Made by a program: the position numbers and the translations under genes. The notes beneath the pieces were generated by a model. It worked only from the letters and a program-made list of their open reading frames with translations. It did not search any database and was not told where the DNA came from. Shown here one piece after another: positions 1-8,354 of a stretch of 64,000 bases of DNA. Origin of the DNA: Mediterraneibacter agrestimuris (GTDB lineage Bacteria > Bacillota > Clostridia > Lachnospirales > Lachnospiraceae); contig NZ_CALPDG010000011.1 in the NCBI RefSeq assembly GCF_943193195.1, forward strand, positions 1 to 64,000, written 5' to 3'. Each line of letters starts with the position of its first letter. The first letter of the stretch is position 1.

Positions 1-72
1 AACAAAGATCCAGTGTTTTTGCATTTTTATTTAAAAAACAGTAATTGTGATGACTTTAAAAAATGGGGAAAC

Positions 73-280
73 TCAAAAAAAATCCGATATGATGTTGTCT
101 CCCGTTTTGGTTGTTTTTTGCTATGAGTACAACCCCAGTGTAAGTACAAAACATTTCCTTTTCGCAGCGCATTTACCAATTCGGCTTCATTCCCGTCCGT
201 ATGTTCAGCGCCATCAAATGCTTTTTTATTACGAAATATACCGTTTCATAATCAGCGGCTTTTTCTTCTCGTATCATCAT
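73..280 (-). pseudogene. Frameshifted remnant of a GNAT N-acetyltransferase
   Basis: Reading from ATG at 280, the first frame gives MMIREEKAADYETVY and then continues out of frame. Dropping into the next frame at the A6 run near 222-227 gives KAFDGAEHTDGNEAELV NALRKG, the usual start of small GNAT acetyltransferases. A second shift near 150 gives FVLTLGLYS followed by a stop and GDNII, matching the next beta strands of that fold. The remnant therefore holds only about the first 65 residues, with at least two frameshifts and a stop, and lacks the acetyl-CoA-binding motif. No strong ribosome site precedes it. It lies just downstream of tag in the same orientation. The family call rests on the N-terminal pattern only. 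Confidence 0.6.
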
Positions 281-345
281 AAAAGATACCGACCTATTGC
301 AATCTATTACTTTCTTTTCCGTTATTGGTCTGGTCTTTTCAGCGA

Positions 346-915
346 TTATTCGGGTGCATATAAATAGCACCTTTTCACATGGTCATTTACCATTCCGATT
401 GCCTGCATATACGCATAGACAATCGTACTGCCTACAAACTTAAACCCTCGTTTTTTTAAGTCTTTGCTGATTCTGTCTGAAAGCGGTGTTGCTGCAGGAA
501 TTTCAGCTTCCGATTCAAAATGATTATAAATCGGTCTGTTCTCAACATAAGACCAGATAAATGCGTCAAAACTTCCGTATTCTTCTTGAACTTTCATGAA
601 TTGCTGTGCGTTTGTGATTGCCGACCTGATTTTCAGCCTGTTGCGAACAATATTGGCATTTTGCATTAACCCGTCAATCTTCACTTCATCATAGAAGGCT
701 ATCTTTTGATAATCAAACGCATCAAAGGCTTCTCTGAACGCCGCCCTTTTATTCAGTATCGTCAGCCATGACAAGCCGGCCTGCATTCCTTCGAGAATGA
801 GCATCTCAAATAATTTTCTATCATCATGAACCGGCTTTCCCCACTCCGTATCATGATACTCCTTATAGAGTTCCGTGGTTGCCCACGAACATCTTTCTCT
901 ATTGTCCTTTTTCAT
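346..915 (-). CDS. tag: DNA-3-methyladenine glycosylase I
   Basis: Cytosolic base-excision repair enzyme that removes 3-methyladenine from alkylated DNA. The 189 residues are normal length for Tag. The N-terminal RCSWA block (Cys9), His21 in YHDTEWG, and the C-terminal DHVKRC (His179, Cys183) are the four ligands of the structural zinc site of the family. The LEGMQAGLSW and KRGFKFVGSTIVYAYMQAIG blocks are the conserved helix-hairpin and substrate pocket segments. A GGGAAG ribosome site lies upstream of ATG at 915. The neighbours on both sides are gene remnants, so it appears to be a single gene in a decayed stretch. Identity is secure. Confidence 0.95.
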   Translation of the reverse strand: MKKDNRERCSWATTELYKEYHDTEWGKPVHDDRKLFEMLILEGMQAGLSWLTILNKRAAFREAFDAFDYQKIAFYDEVKIDGLMQNANIVRNRLKIRSAITNAQQFMKVQEEYGSFDAFIWSYVENRPIYNHFESEAEIPAATPLSDRISKDLKKRGFKFVGSTIVYAYMQAIGMVNDHVKRCYLYAPE

Positions 916-1057
916 GAGGTCTTCCCTTTCGCAAATACCCTTTTCTTACGCTATTCGCTGTGTCTATCCTATCATAGAACTGCGATTTTTTCCATCACGA
1001 ATAAAAATCAGATTTCCGTTTTTTAATGTTGCCTGCTCCCACAGCTTTCTAAAGAGA

Positions 1058-1168
1058 TTGCTTGCCAAACCATACAACCCGTCTATTGCTAATGTTTTTT
1101 ATCTGGTCGGTCTGATTGAAAGCTGGGGACATGGAATGGAAAAATTTCAGGGACAGCCTCCTGTTTAA
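1058..1168 (+). pseudogene. C-terminal fragment of an AlbA_2/ATP-binding transcriptional regulator
   Basis: The plus-strand frame reads NPSIANVFYLVGLIESWG followed by HGMEKF. This matches the helix NP-x-IANVFYRAG-x-IESWGRGIEKI found near the C-terminus of the large family of proteins with a Schlafen AlbA_2 domain plus ATP-binding (RecG-like C-terminal) domain, many of them annotated as putative transcriptional regulators. The frame stops at 1168 and nothing upstream resembles the rest of that protein, whose normal length is 400-500 residues. This is a small leftover of a lost gene, not an expressed protein. Confidence 0.5.
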
Positions 1169-1170
1169 AA

Positions 1171-1281
1171 TTATTTTCTTTTTAAATATTTGATGGCACA
1201 AATAATTACCAGAATAATTGCGACTATTGATAGAAATTCTTTAAAAACATTAAATATTATCAATAAAATTGCATAATTCAT
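1171..1281 (-). CDS. Small hydrophobic protein, 36 residues
   Basis: A short ORF on the minus strand with an excellent ribosome site, GGAGGTG at 1287-1293, five bases before ATG at 1281. The product begins MNYAILLIIFN, has one long hydrophobic stretch (SIVAIILVIICAI) and ends in a basic tail, KYLKRK. That layout is a single membrane span with a positive C-terminus, as in small membrane proteins and type I toxins of the Fst/TxpA kind. I do not recognise the exact family. It sits 134 bases downstream of the siroheme reductase gene, beyond the palindrome at 1306-1406. No obvious antisense RNA promoter was established. Coding status rests on the ribosome site and the amphipathic design. Confidence 0.45.
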   Translation of the reverse strand: MNYAILLIIFNVFKEFLSIVAIILVIICAIKYLKRK

Positions 1282-1305
1282 TAATACACCTCCTATATTG
1301 CATTA

Positions 1306-1406
1306 TGGGGCTGTCGGGAAATGGCAGATTCACTACAATATATACAGGAGTTTATTCAGACTCATAACCGTATATTGTATATGGATTCCATTTCCCGACA
1401 GCCCCT
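1306..1406. repeat. 101-bp palindromic element with 18-bp perfect terminal inverted repeats
   Basis: The left end GGGGCTGTCGGGAAATGG (1306-1323) is the exact reverse complement of the right end at 1389-1406. Inside, TACAATATATAC and GTATATTGTA form a second, imperfect pairing. The element lies between the siroheme reductase stop (1416) and the small hydrophobic ORF (1281). It has no T-tract, so it is a poor terminator. Its form is that of a miniature inverted-repeat transposable element. I see no clear target duplication at the flanks. Confidence 0.6.
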
Positions 1407-1415
1407 GATATTTTA

Positions 1416-2960
1416 CTATATATATTTTGTAATAATATCATCCCGTTCCTTTGCGTGGCTTTTTGACCACTGCTCCCATCGTTGGCCGGAAGCCTGCGCC
1501 GCCTTGCCTAGTTCTACCATAAGAGCCGGCATATCCTGTTCCAATATAGTAACAGAACCATCACCAAACCGTGCCTCACCGAGCCGGTCACTTCCCCCAA
1601 GAGTCATTTTAAATGCAGGACAAGAAGCCTTGTCTACCTTCTTCACGCCCCCCTGAAATCCGATACTTCCCGCCTGATGGGCTGCACAGCTAGACGGGCA
1701 GCCGGATATACAAATTTTAGGCAATGCGCCGTCTGAAATTCCCGCTTCCCGTACTGCCTTTACGATTGACCGCAGCACGCCCTGACTGTCACGTACGCCC
1801 TGCTGACAAGTAGCAGCGCCAATACAGGCAACGCTATGCTCAAATTCTGTCTGCGCACCATCATCGGTTGCCGCAAGAATCTTCTTTGCCTCATAAGAAT
1901 TGAGATTTATGATATATAAACTCTCATCTGGAGCAACTCGGATTTCTGCCCCTTCCATATCCTTAAGCAGCTCATAAAGCTGACGTGGTTTCTCTACAGG
2001 CAGCAGACCGCCAATCGGATGATACTTCACCGCATACAGACCAGGCTGCTTTTGAGGAATGGCACGGACATGTTCTATCAGATTATCATCTGTCTGTTTT
2101 GTAATCTCCGCCTTCTCAAATCCTGAAAGCTCCAAGTCCCCGGCGGCTCTAAGCGATTCTACTTGTTTTAAAAAAGCTTCCCTCAGACCGTCACATCCCA
2201 GTGTGTCCTGCAGAAACCGTGTACGCGCTTTGGCACGGTTTTCATAATTGCCATGAGCACAAAAAACATCCACCATTGCCTGAACATAATAGAGTATATC
2301 CTGCGGTTTCACATGTTCTTCCACTAATACCCCCATCGAAGGATTGACCGCTCCAAGACCGCCGGCAATACGCAGTGCAAAAGTTCCATCCGGCTGAGCC
2401 AGAAACCCCATATCCCGGAAAGCACTGTGAACGCAGTCATCCACACCGTTGCAGAAAGCAATCTTAAGTTTACGGGGCATGTGAATATCCCGGCATATAG
2501 ACAAAAGATAACGGGTTACTGCCTCTGCCCATGGTATCACATCAAAAGCTTCCCCCGCCTGAACACCGGACAATGGACTTGCCATTACATTTCGGGGATT
2601 GTCACCGCCTCCGCCTTTTGTATAAATCTCACAGCCAATCGCCTCTTCCATAATCTCTGGTACCTGTACAACAGACAAATCGTGAAGCTGGATTGTCTCG
2701 CAAGTGGTCAGCTTTATTCTGCCAATCTGCTCTCTCTCTATAATCTCTGCTAAAAATTTCAGCCTCTCCAAAGTCAGCCTTCCGCCGGGCAGGCGCAGGC
2801 GCAGCATGTGTCTGGAAGGATCTCTCTGTGCATAACTGCCCAAACCGCCGGAAATGCCTTTATATGACTTGCGCTCGATTTCTCCTTTATCAAATGTATT
2901 TATCGTATTTTTGAAATCTTCAATTTCTTCAAGGAAAATACTTGTCCATTGTTTGTCCAT
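1416..2960 (-). CDS. Ferredoxin-type nitrite/sulfite reductase (siroheme, 4Fe-4S)
   Basis: Soluble siroheme enzyme that reduces sulfite or nitrite by six electrons for assimilation. The 514 residues contain the ferredoxin-like half-domain (GSYAQRDPSRHMLRLRLPGG) and the duplicated siroheme half. The cluster ligands are visible as C-x5-C (Cys379, Cys385) and C-x3-C (Cys417, Cys421 in CISGCPSSC), the last bridging to siroheme. It resembles single-subunit ferredoxin-dependent NirA/Sir proteins rather than the longer CysI. The electron donor is not encoded nearby. The upstream gap (2961-3071) contains TATACT preceded at 17 bases by TTATAA, a modest promoter. Whether sulfite or nitrite is the real substrate cannot be told from sequence. 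Confidence 0.85.
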   Translation of the reverse strand: MDKQWTSIFLEEIEDFKNTINTFDKGEIERKSYKGISGGLGSYAQRDPSRHMLRLRLPGGRLTLERLKFLAEIIEREQIGRIKLTTCETIQLHDLSVVQVPEIMEEAIGCEIYTKGGGGDNPRNVMASPLSGVQAGEAFDVIPWAEAVTRYLLSICRDIHMPRKLKIAFCNGVDDCVHSAFRDMGFLAQPDGTFALRIAGGLGAVNPSMGVLVEEHVKPQDILYYVQAMVDVFCAHGNYENRAKARTRFLQDTLGCDGLREAFLKQVESLRAAGDLELSGFEKAEITKQTDDNLIEHVRAIPQKQPGLYAVKYHPIGGLLPVEKPRQLYELLKDMEGAEIRVAPDESLYIINLNSYEAKKILAATDDGAQTEFEHSVACIGAATCQQGVRDSQGVLRSIVKAVREAGISDGALPKICISGCPSSCAAHQAGSIGFQGGVKKVDKASCPAFKMTLGGSDRLGEARFGDGSVTILEQDMPALMVELGKAAQASGQRWEQWSKSHAKERDDIITKYI

Positions 2961-3071
2961 CTTTTTACCCTTTCTTTCAGACTGTCATAATATTTCAAGT
3001 AGTTCAAAACCGGCTTCTGCTTCGGATTAGTATACTACAAAAATAGTTTCTTTATAACAACTTTTCTCAGC

Positions 3072-4610
3072 TTACTTTACAAGCAGTGATTTTCCTGTCA
3101 TTTCTGCCGGTTGTTCCATTCCCATCAGTTCGATCAGAGTAGGTGCAATATCTGCCAGACATCCGCCTTCTCTGAGTGTATATGCCGGATCGGCATTTAC
3201 CAGAATGAAAGGAACTGGATTGGTTGTATGAGCAGTAAATGGCTCCCCTGTCTCATCATCGATCAACTGTTCTGCGTTGCCGTGATCAGCACAGATAAAC
3301 ATCTGTCCATCCACATCTTTTATTGCCTGAACAGTCTTGCCAACACATTCATCCACAGCCTCGATCGCCTGGATTGCTGCCTCTTCCACACCTGTATGTC
3401 CTACCATATCTGGATTTGCAAAGTTAATAATGATCACATCATATTTTCCGGAACAAATTGCTTCTGTCAGCTTATCGCATACTTCATAAGCGCTCATTTC
3501 CGGTTTCAGGTCGTATGTTGCAACCTTCGGAGATTTTACGAGAATTCTGTCTTCTCCCTTATTTGGCTCTTCTACACCGCCGTTGAAGAAGAATGTAACA
3601 TGCGCATACTTCTCTGTCTCAGCGATACGCGCCTGTGTAAGACCATTGTCTGCAAGAAATTCACCAAATGTATTTGTAATCTCTTCTTTTACAAAAGCCA
3701 CCTGCTTATTCTCAATAGTTACATCATATTCTGTAAAGCAGACAAATGTTGTCTTCACTCTTTCCCCTCTTTCAAAGCCTGTAAATTCATCATCACAGAA
3801 TGTTCTTGTGATTTCTCTTGCTCTGTCCGGGCGGAAGTTATAGAAAATAATGGAATCATTTTCCTTGATTGCAGCAAGCGCCTTGCCATCCTTTACAACA
3901 ACAGTAGGAAGCACAAATTCATCTGTTACTTCCTTATCATAAGAGGCCTGGATTCCTGCAGGTGCACTTTCACAAGTCTCGCCTTCACCGAATACAAGCG
4001 CTCTGTACGCCTTCTCTACACGATCCCAGCGGTTGTCTCGATCCATTGCATAGTAACGTCCTGCAACGCTGGCTACCTGCCCCACACCGATTCCTGCCAT
4101 CTTAGCTTCTAATTTCTCTACATATTCTTTTCCAGAAGCCGGAGGCGTATCACGTCCGTCAAGGAAACAATGTACATATACTTTTTCAATTCCCTGTTTT
4201 TTTGCCAGTTCCAGAAGACCTGCAACATGGTCAATGTGGCTATGCACGCCGCCGTCGGACATCAATCCCATCATATGCAAGGAACTATTGTTTTTCTTTA
4301 CATTTTCACATGCTGCCAAAAGCGCTTTATTTTCAAAGAAATCGCCGTCCTGAATTGCCTTTGTAATCTTCGTCAGATCCTGATATACAATTCTTCCTGC
4401 TCCCATGTTCAGATGTCCTACCTCTGAATTACCCATCTGTCCGTCCGGCAGCCCGACTGCCATTCCGCTTGCATTTCCTTTTACAAAAGGATACTCTTTC
4501 ATCAAGTTGTCCATAACAGGAGTTTTCCCCTCTGCCACTGCATTTCCTTTTGCATTATCATTCAGTCCATATCCGTCTAAGATCATCAATACGGTTGGTT
4601 TTTTACTCAT
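3072..4610 (-). CDS. gpmI: 2,3-bisphosphoglycerate-independent phosphoglycerate mutase
   Basis: Interconverts 3- and 2-phosphoglycerate in lower glycolysis, with two manganese ions. The 512 residues are the typical iPGM length. Asp12 (LDGYG) and the phosphoserine Ser62 (MGNSEVGHLNMG) are present, as are HCFLDGRDTPP, the metal-binding NFANPDMVGHTG block and ADHGNAEQ near the C-terminus. It is the last gene of the glycolytic series gap, pgk, tpiA, gpmI, all on the minus strand, and begins 88 bases after tpiA. A 333-codon antisense frame covers part of this gene and is a shadow. Confidence 0.97.
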   Translation of the reverse strand: MSKKPTVLMILDGYGLNDNAKGNAVAEGKTPVMDNLMKEYPFVKGNASGMAVGLPDGQMGNSEVGHLNMGAGRIVYQDLTKITKAIQDGDFFENKALLAACENVKKNNSSLHMMGLMSDGGVHSHIDHVAGLLELAKKQGIEKVYVHCFLDGRDTPPASGKEYVEKLEAKMAGIGVGQVASVAGRYYAMDRDNRWDRVEKAYRALVFGEGETCESAPAGIQASYDKEVTDEFVLPTVVVKDGKALAAIKENDSIIFYNFRPDRAREITRTFCDDEFTGFERGERVKTTFVCFTEYDVTIENKQVAFVKEEITNTFGEFLADNGLTQARIAETEKYAHVTFFFNGGVEEPNKGEDRILVKSPKVATYDLKPEMSAYEVCDKLTEAICSGKYDVIIINFANPDMVGHTGVEEAAIQAIEAVDECVGKTVQAIKDVDGQMFICADHGNAEQLIDDETGEPFTAHTTNPVPFILVNADPAYTLREGGCLADIAPTLIELMGMEQPAEMTGKSLLVK

Positions 4611-4698
4611 CGTTGTTCTCCTTTATTATTTGAAATCATAAAATCGTGGAGAGCTTCCGCAGAAACTCCCCACGACTTAGGTTCTCTGATCTATCGGC

Positions 4699-5448
4699 TT
4701 ATTTGTAATTTACAATCTTACCAAAATCAGCCTTCAGGGATGCTCCGCCCACAAGACCGCCGTCAATGTCTGCCTGCGCAAACAGTTCTGCAGCATTACC
4801 CGCATTTACAGAACCGCCGTACTGAATACGAACTGCCTCTGCTGTTGCCTCGTCATACATCTCAGCAATACAAGCACGGATGCCTGCGCAAACTTCTTCT
4901 GCCTGCTCTGTTGTAGCTGTTTTTCCTGTTCCGATTGCCCAGATCGGCTCGTAAGCGATTACAGAAATCTTAGCCTGATCTGCTGTCACATTCTGGAATC
5001 CAACCTTTACCTGCTGACGGATAAAGTCCATTGTCACACCCTGTTCTCTCTGCTCCAGAGTCTCGCCGCAGCACATGATCGGTGTAATGCCGTGCTCAAG
5101 TGCCTTCAGAACTTTTTTGTTTACGTCTTCATTTGTCTCACCAAAGTACTCTCTTCTCTCAGAATGTCCAAGAACTACATATTTTACACCTGCATCTACA
5201 AGCATGTTCGGTGCGATCTCACCTGTGTAAGCGCCGCTTTCCTCAAAATACATATTCTCAGCGCCAACCTGGATGTTGCTTCCCTTTACAGCCTCTACTA
5301 CCGGAACAATGTCGATTGCCGGTACGCAGAATACTACATCCACTTCCTCATTAGCAACAAGTGGTTTCAGTTCCTCTACAAGTGCAACAGCCTCACTTGG
5401 AGTTTTGTTCATTTTCCAGTTACCTGCGATAATTTTCTTTCTTGCCAT
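4699..5448 (-). CDS. tpiA: Triosephosphate isomerase
   Basis: Interconverts dihydroxyacetone phosphate and glyceraldehyde 3-phosphate. The 249 residues are full length. The catalytic residues are Lys12 (GNWKMNK), His95 (LGHSERR) and Glu167 ([13 protein letters not shown]). The phosphate-binding loop YGGSVN and GGLVGGASL close the barrel. An AAAGGAGA ribosome site precedes ATG at 5448. The gene lies between pgk and gpmI in a glycolytic series and is separated from pgk by 301 bases of repeat-rich sequence with no gene. Confidence 0.97.
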   Translation of the reverse strand: MARKKIIAGNWKMNKTPSEAVALVEELKPLVANEEVDVVFCVPAIDIVPVVEAVKGSNIQVGAENMYFEESGAYTGEIAPNMLVDAGVKYVVLGHSERREYFGETNEDVNKKVLKALEHGITPIMCCGETLEQREQGVTMDFIRQQVKVGFQNVTADQAKISVIAYEPIWAIGTGKTATTEQAEEVCAGIRACIAEMYDEATAEAVRIQYGGSVNAGNAAELFAQADIDGGLVGGASLKADFGKIVNYK

Positions 5449-5749
5449 AATAATGGTCTCCTTTTAAGTATATTTTCTAATTCGCTCTCGCTCGTCCTCG
5501 CTAAGTTGCTTTTGTGCTCACTGCCAAAGCTGGTATCTTCTCTCAACTAACCTCGCGCCCGTGCGCTCGCTAAGGTTCGAGAAGGACCTCGCACTAAGCT
5601 CTGACTTCGCTCCCGCTCGTCCTCGCTAAGTTGCTTTCGGTCTCGCCAAGCTTTTTACGGGTATGTTCAGTCTCGCTAGGCTCGAGAATACCTCGTCAAC
5701 CTCGCTGAACTAAGTAAACGCTAGGCTCGAAAACACCTCGCCAAGCTTT
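5449..5749. repeat. Degenerate AGCGAG-type repeat cluster between pgk and tpiA
   Basis: This 301-base gap codes for nothing I recognise and is made of short repeated phrases. A 32-base unit (5481-5512) recurs at 5606-5637 with one mismatch; its core is CTCGTCCTCGCTAAGTTGC. CTCGCCAAGCTTTTTAC occurs at 5642-5658 and 5737-5753, the second copy running into the pgk stop codon. CGCTAGGCTCGA occurs twice (near 5675 and 5719). On the transcribed minus strand the phrases read AGCTTGGCGAGG, GAGCCTAGCG and AACTTAGCGAGGACGAGCG. Base composition is unlike the neighbouring genes. It is probably a dispersed intergenic element, present in the transcript between two glycolytic genes. Confidence 0.7.
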
Positions 5750-6943
5750 TTACTTATCGTTAGCTGCTGCTACTCCCGGGAGTTCTTTACCTTCTAAAAA
5801 TTCCAGTGAAGCGCCGCCGCCTGTAGAAATGTGTGTCATCTTGTCGCCATATCCAAGTTGGTTTACTGCCGCTGCGGAATCTCCGCCGCCAATAATTGTT
5901 ACAGCATCTGTCTCTGCCAGCGCTTTTGCAACTGCTTCGGTACCTGCTGCGAACTTCGGCATCTCAAATGCGCCCATCGGTCCGTTCCATACAACTGTTT
6001 TAGCTTCCTTTACAGCATCCGCATAAATTTTTGCAGTCTCAGGTCCGATATCCAGTCCTTCCCAGTCCTCTGGAATCTCTCCACGTCCGACAATCTTTGT
6101 ATTTGCATCATTTGAGAAATCATCTGCAATAACGTTATCTATTGGGAGAAGCAGTTTCACACCCTTGTCTTCTGCTTTTTTGATCATATCCAGTGCATAC
6201 TGGCAGTAATCCTCTTCCAGAAGAGATTTGCCAACACTTCCACCTTGCGCTTTACTGAATGTATAGGACATTCCTCCGCCGATGATCAGTGTATCTACTT
6301 TCTCAAGCAGATTTTCAATTACGGAAATCTTACTGGAAACCTTTGCACCGCCAAGAATTGCTACGAATGGTCTCTCTGGATTGTTAACTGCATTTCCGAG
6401 GAAGTCAATTTCTTTCTGCATTAAGTATCCGACAACAGCCGTATCTACGAACTGTGTCACGCCTACGTTAGAACAGTGTGCTCTGTGAGCAGTACCAAAC
6501 GCGTCATTGACAAATACATCACACAGTGAAGCAAGATCCTTGCTGAATGCTTCGCCGTTCTTTGTCTCTTCTGCTCTGTAACGTGTATTCTCAAGAAGAA
6601 CTACCTCTCCATCCTGCATTGCCTCAACAGCAGCCTTTGCATTCTCTCCTACAACCTCTGCATCTGCTGCAAATTTCACTTCCTGTCCAAGCAGTTCAGA
6701 TAAACGTGCAGCAACCGGTGCCAGTGACAGTTCCGGCTTCGGCTCTCCCTTTGGCTTGCCAAGGTGAGAACAAAGAATCACCTTTCCTCCATCGGAAATC
6801 AGCTTCTTAATTGTCGGAAGCGCTGCAACCAGACGGTTCTCATCTGTGATTTTCCCGTTGATCAATGGAACGTTAAAATCACATCTGCAAAGCACACGTT
6901 TGCCCTTTACATTAATATCATCTACTGATTTTTTGTTAAGCAT
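5750..6943 (-). CDS. pgk: Phosphoglycerate kinase
   Basis: Transfers phosphate from 1,3-bisphosphoglycerate to ADP in glycolysis. The 397 residues are the normal bacterial length. RCDFNVPL near residue 20 binds the triose substrate, the hinge and nucleotide lobe carry [14 protein letters not shown] and [11 protein letters not shown], and [10 protein letters not shown] binds ADP phosphate. It follows gap on the minus strand, but a terminator hairpin and a REP-like element lie between them, so transcription of pgk may be partly independent of gap. The stop codon overlaps one unit of the repeat cluster downstream. Confidence 0.97.
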   Translation of the reverse strand: MLNKKSVDDINVKGKRVLCRCDFNVPLINGKITDENRLVAALPTIKKLISDGGKVILCSHLGKPKGEPKPELSLAPVAARLSELLGQEVKFAADAEVVGENAKAAVEAMQDGEVVLLENTRYRAEETKNGEAFSKDLASLCDVFVNDAFGTAHRAHCSNVGVTQFVDTAVVGYLMQKEIDFLGNAVNNPERPFVAILGGAKVSSKISVIENLLEKVDTLIIGGGMSYTFSKAQGGSVGKSLLEEDYCQYALDMIKKAEDKGVKLLLPIDNVIADDFSNDANTKIVGRGEIPEDWEGLDIGPETAKIYADAVKEAKTVVWNGPMGAFEMPKFAAGTEAVAKALAETDAVTIIGGGDSAAAVNQLGYGDKMTHISTGGGASLEFLEGKELPGVAAANDK

Positions 6944-6973
6944 AATATTGCCTCCCTTATATTTAATAAAAGT

Positions 6974-7047
6974 AACTATTCAGCCTTCCGGCTTCATAGT
7001 CACTGAATCCCCCTGTTAAGTTCACTTCGGTGAAAAGGCGGATTCTT
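6974..7047. repeat. REP-like palindromic element, copy 1
   Basis: It begins AACTATTCAGCCTTCCGGC, then TCACTGAATCC, then a hairpin whose loop arms are TTCACTTCGGTGAA and whose outer arm ends GGCGGATTC. The left outer arm reads CCCCCTG instead of the CGCCCT of the other copies. Related copies are at 34164-34243, 47509-47585 and 60318-60434. It lies between gap and pgk. Confidence 0.7.
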
Positions 7048-7065
7048 TATATTTGCAGATATAAA

Positions 7066-7096
7066 CAGGGTCCGGTCCTTATGAGACCGGACCCTG
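7066..7096 (-). terminator. Terminator hairpin downstream of gap
   Basis: CAGGGTCCGGTC (7066-7077) pairs perfectly with GACCGGACCCTG (7085-7096), a 12-bp stem with a 7-base loop. On the minus strand it is followed by TTTATAT. It lies 50 bases after the gap stop codon. Confidence 0.75.
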
Positions 7097-7146
7097 TGTG
7101 AGTCTATTTTTGGATTATCATCCGTTCAATATTCTCAAGCTTCGGA

Positions 7147-8160
7147 TTACATTAATGTTCCGAAGTGTTTGATTGTTCTTACCATCTGGCTTGTGTAAGA
7201 GTTCTCATTGTCATACCATGATACTACTTGTACCTGTGTTGTTCCGTTATCCAGCGGAAGAACCATTGTCTGAGTAGCATCGAACAGAGAACCATATGTC
7301 ATTCCAACGATATCGCTGGATACAATTTCATCTGTGTTGTATCCGAATGACTCATTAGCTGCTGCCTTCATAGCTGCATTGATCTCGTCAACTGTAACTG
7401 TTCCTTCTACTACTGCTGTCAGGATAGTTGTTGATCCTGTCGGAGTCGGAATACGCTGAGCAGCTCCGATGAGCTTGCCGTTCAGTTCTGGAATAACCAG
7501 ACCGATTGCCTTAGCTGCACCTGTGCTGTTCGGTACGATATTAACTGCTGCTGCACGAGATCTTCTCAGATCGCCTTTTCTCTGCGGTCCGTCAAGAGTC
7601 ATCTGATCTCCTGTATAAGCGTGGATTGTACACATAATACCTGTCTTAATCGGAGCAAGATCATTCAAAGCCTTAGCCATCGGTGCAAGACAGTTTGTTG
7701 TACAAGAAGCTGCAGAGATGATCTTATCATCTGCTGTAAGCTTATCGTGGTTTACATTATATACGATTGTCGGCAGGTCGTTTCCAGCCGGAGCGGAAAT
7801 AACAACATATTTAGCGCCAGCATCAATATGAGCCTGTGCTTTAGCTTTAGATGTATAGAAGCCTGTACACTCCAGAACTACGTCAACACCGATTTCTCCC
7901 CACGGAAGCTCTGCTGCGTTAGCTTTTGCGTAGATTTTGATTTCCTTTCCGTCTACTACGATAGAATCTTCTTTTGCTTCTACCTTGTCAGCCAGAGCGT
8001 ATTTACCCTGAGATGAGTCATACTTCAACAGGTGAGCAAGCATAGTCGGAGATGTCAGGTCGTTAATTGCTACAATTTCAAATCCCTCTGCTCCGAACAT
8101 CTGTCTGAATGCAAGACGTCCAATACGTCCAAATCCATTAATCGCTACTTTTACTGCCAT
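7147..8160 (-). CDS. gap: Glyceraldehyde-3-phosphate dehydrogenase, NAD-dependent
   Basis: Oxidises glyceraldehyde 3-phosphate to 1,3-bisphosphoglycerate. Of the 337 residues, NGFGRIGR forms the Rossmann loop, Asp34 (INDL) selects NAD, Cys153 in [10 protein letters not shown] is the catalytic thiol and His180 activates it. The start at 8160 is preceded by AGGAGGAATTAATC. A strong promoter sits about 105 bases upstream, giving a long leader, and a stable hairpin follows the stop. It is likely the most highly expressed gene of the cluster. Confidence 0.97.
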   Translation of the reverse strand: MAVKVAINGFGRIGRLAFRQMFGAEGFEIVAINDLTSPTMLAHLLKYDSSQGKYALADKVEAKEDSIVVDGKEIKIYAKANAAELPWGEIGVDVVLECTGFYTSKAKAQAHIDAGAKYVVISAPAGNDLPTIVYNVNHDKLTADDKIISAASCTTNCLAPMAKALNDLAPIKTGIMCTIHAYTGDQMTLDGPQRKGDLRRSRAAAVNIVPNSTGAAKAIGLVIPELNGKLIGAAQRIPTPTGSTTILTAVVEGTVTVDEINAAMKAAANESFGYNTDEIVSSDIVGMTYGSLFDATQTMVLPLDNGTTQVQVVSWYDNENSYTSQMVRTIKHFGTLM

Positions 8161-8265
8161 GATTAATTCCTCCTAAAAGTTTATAAATTGTTAACTGTTA
8201 CTACAGTCTATTATGGTGAAATCTCAACACCCAAAAAGTTTGTTAAAGATTCATCAACTGAAATT

Positions 8266-8294
8266 ATTGTACTAAATTGAGAACAAAAATTCAA
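8266..8294 (-). promoter_or_regulatory. Promoter of gap
   Basis: On the minus strand TTGAAT (8289-8294) and TACAAT (8266-8271) are spaced by exactly 17 bases, a good housekeeping-sigma match. Transcription would start near 8258 and leave a leader of about 100 bases. Confidence 0.65.
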
Positions 8295-8354
8295 GTCCTA
8301 TTTCCATTTTTTCGGACATTGAATATATTTTCTCTATTCCGTTTCTCTATTCCG

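Noticed and set aside
3111-4112. 333-codon plus-strand frame antisense to gpmI
   Set aside because: Lies fully inside a conserved glycolytic gene, is rich in Cys, His and Ser as expected for a shadow frame, and has no ribosome site.
5449-5749. CRISPR array
   Set aside because: The repeats are irregular in length and spacing, with no constant repeat/spacer alternation and no cas gene.
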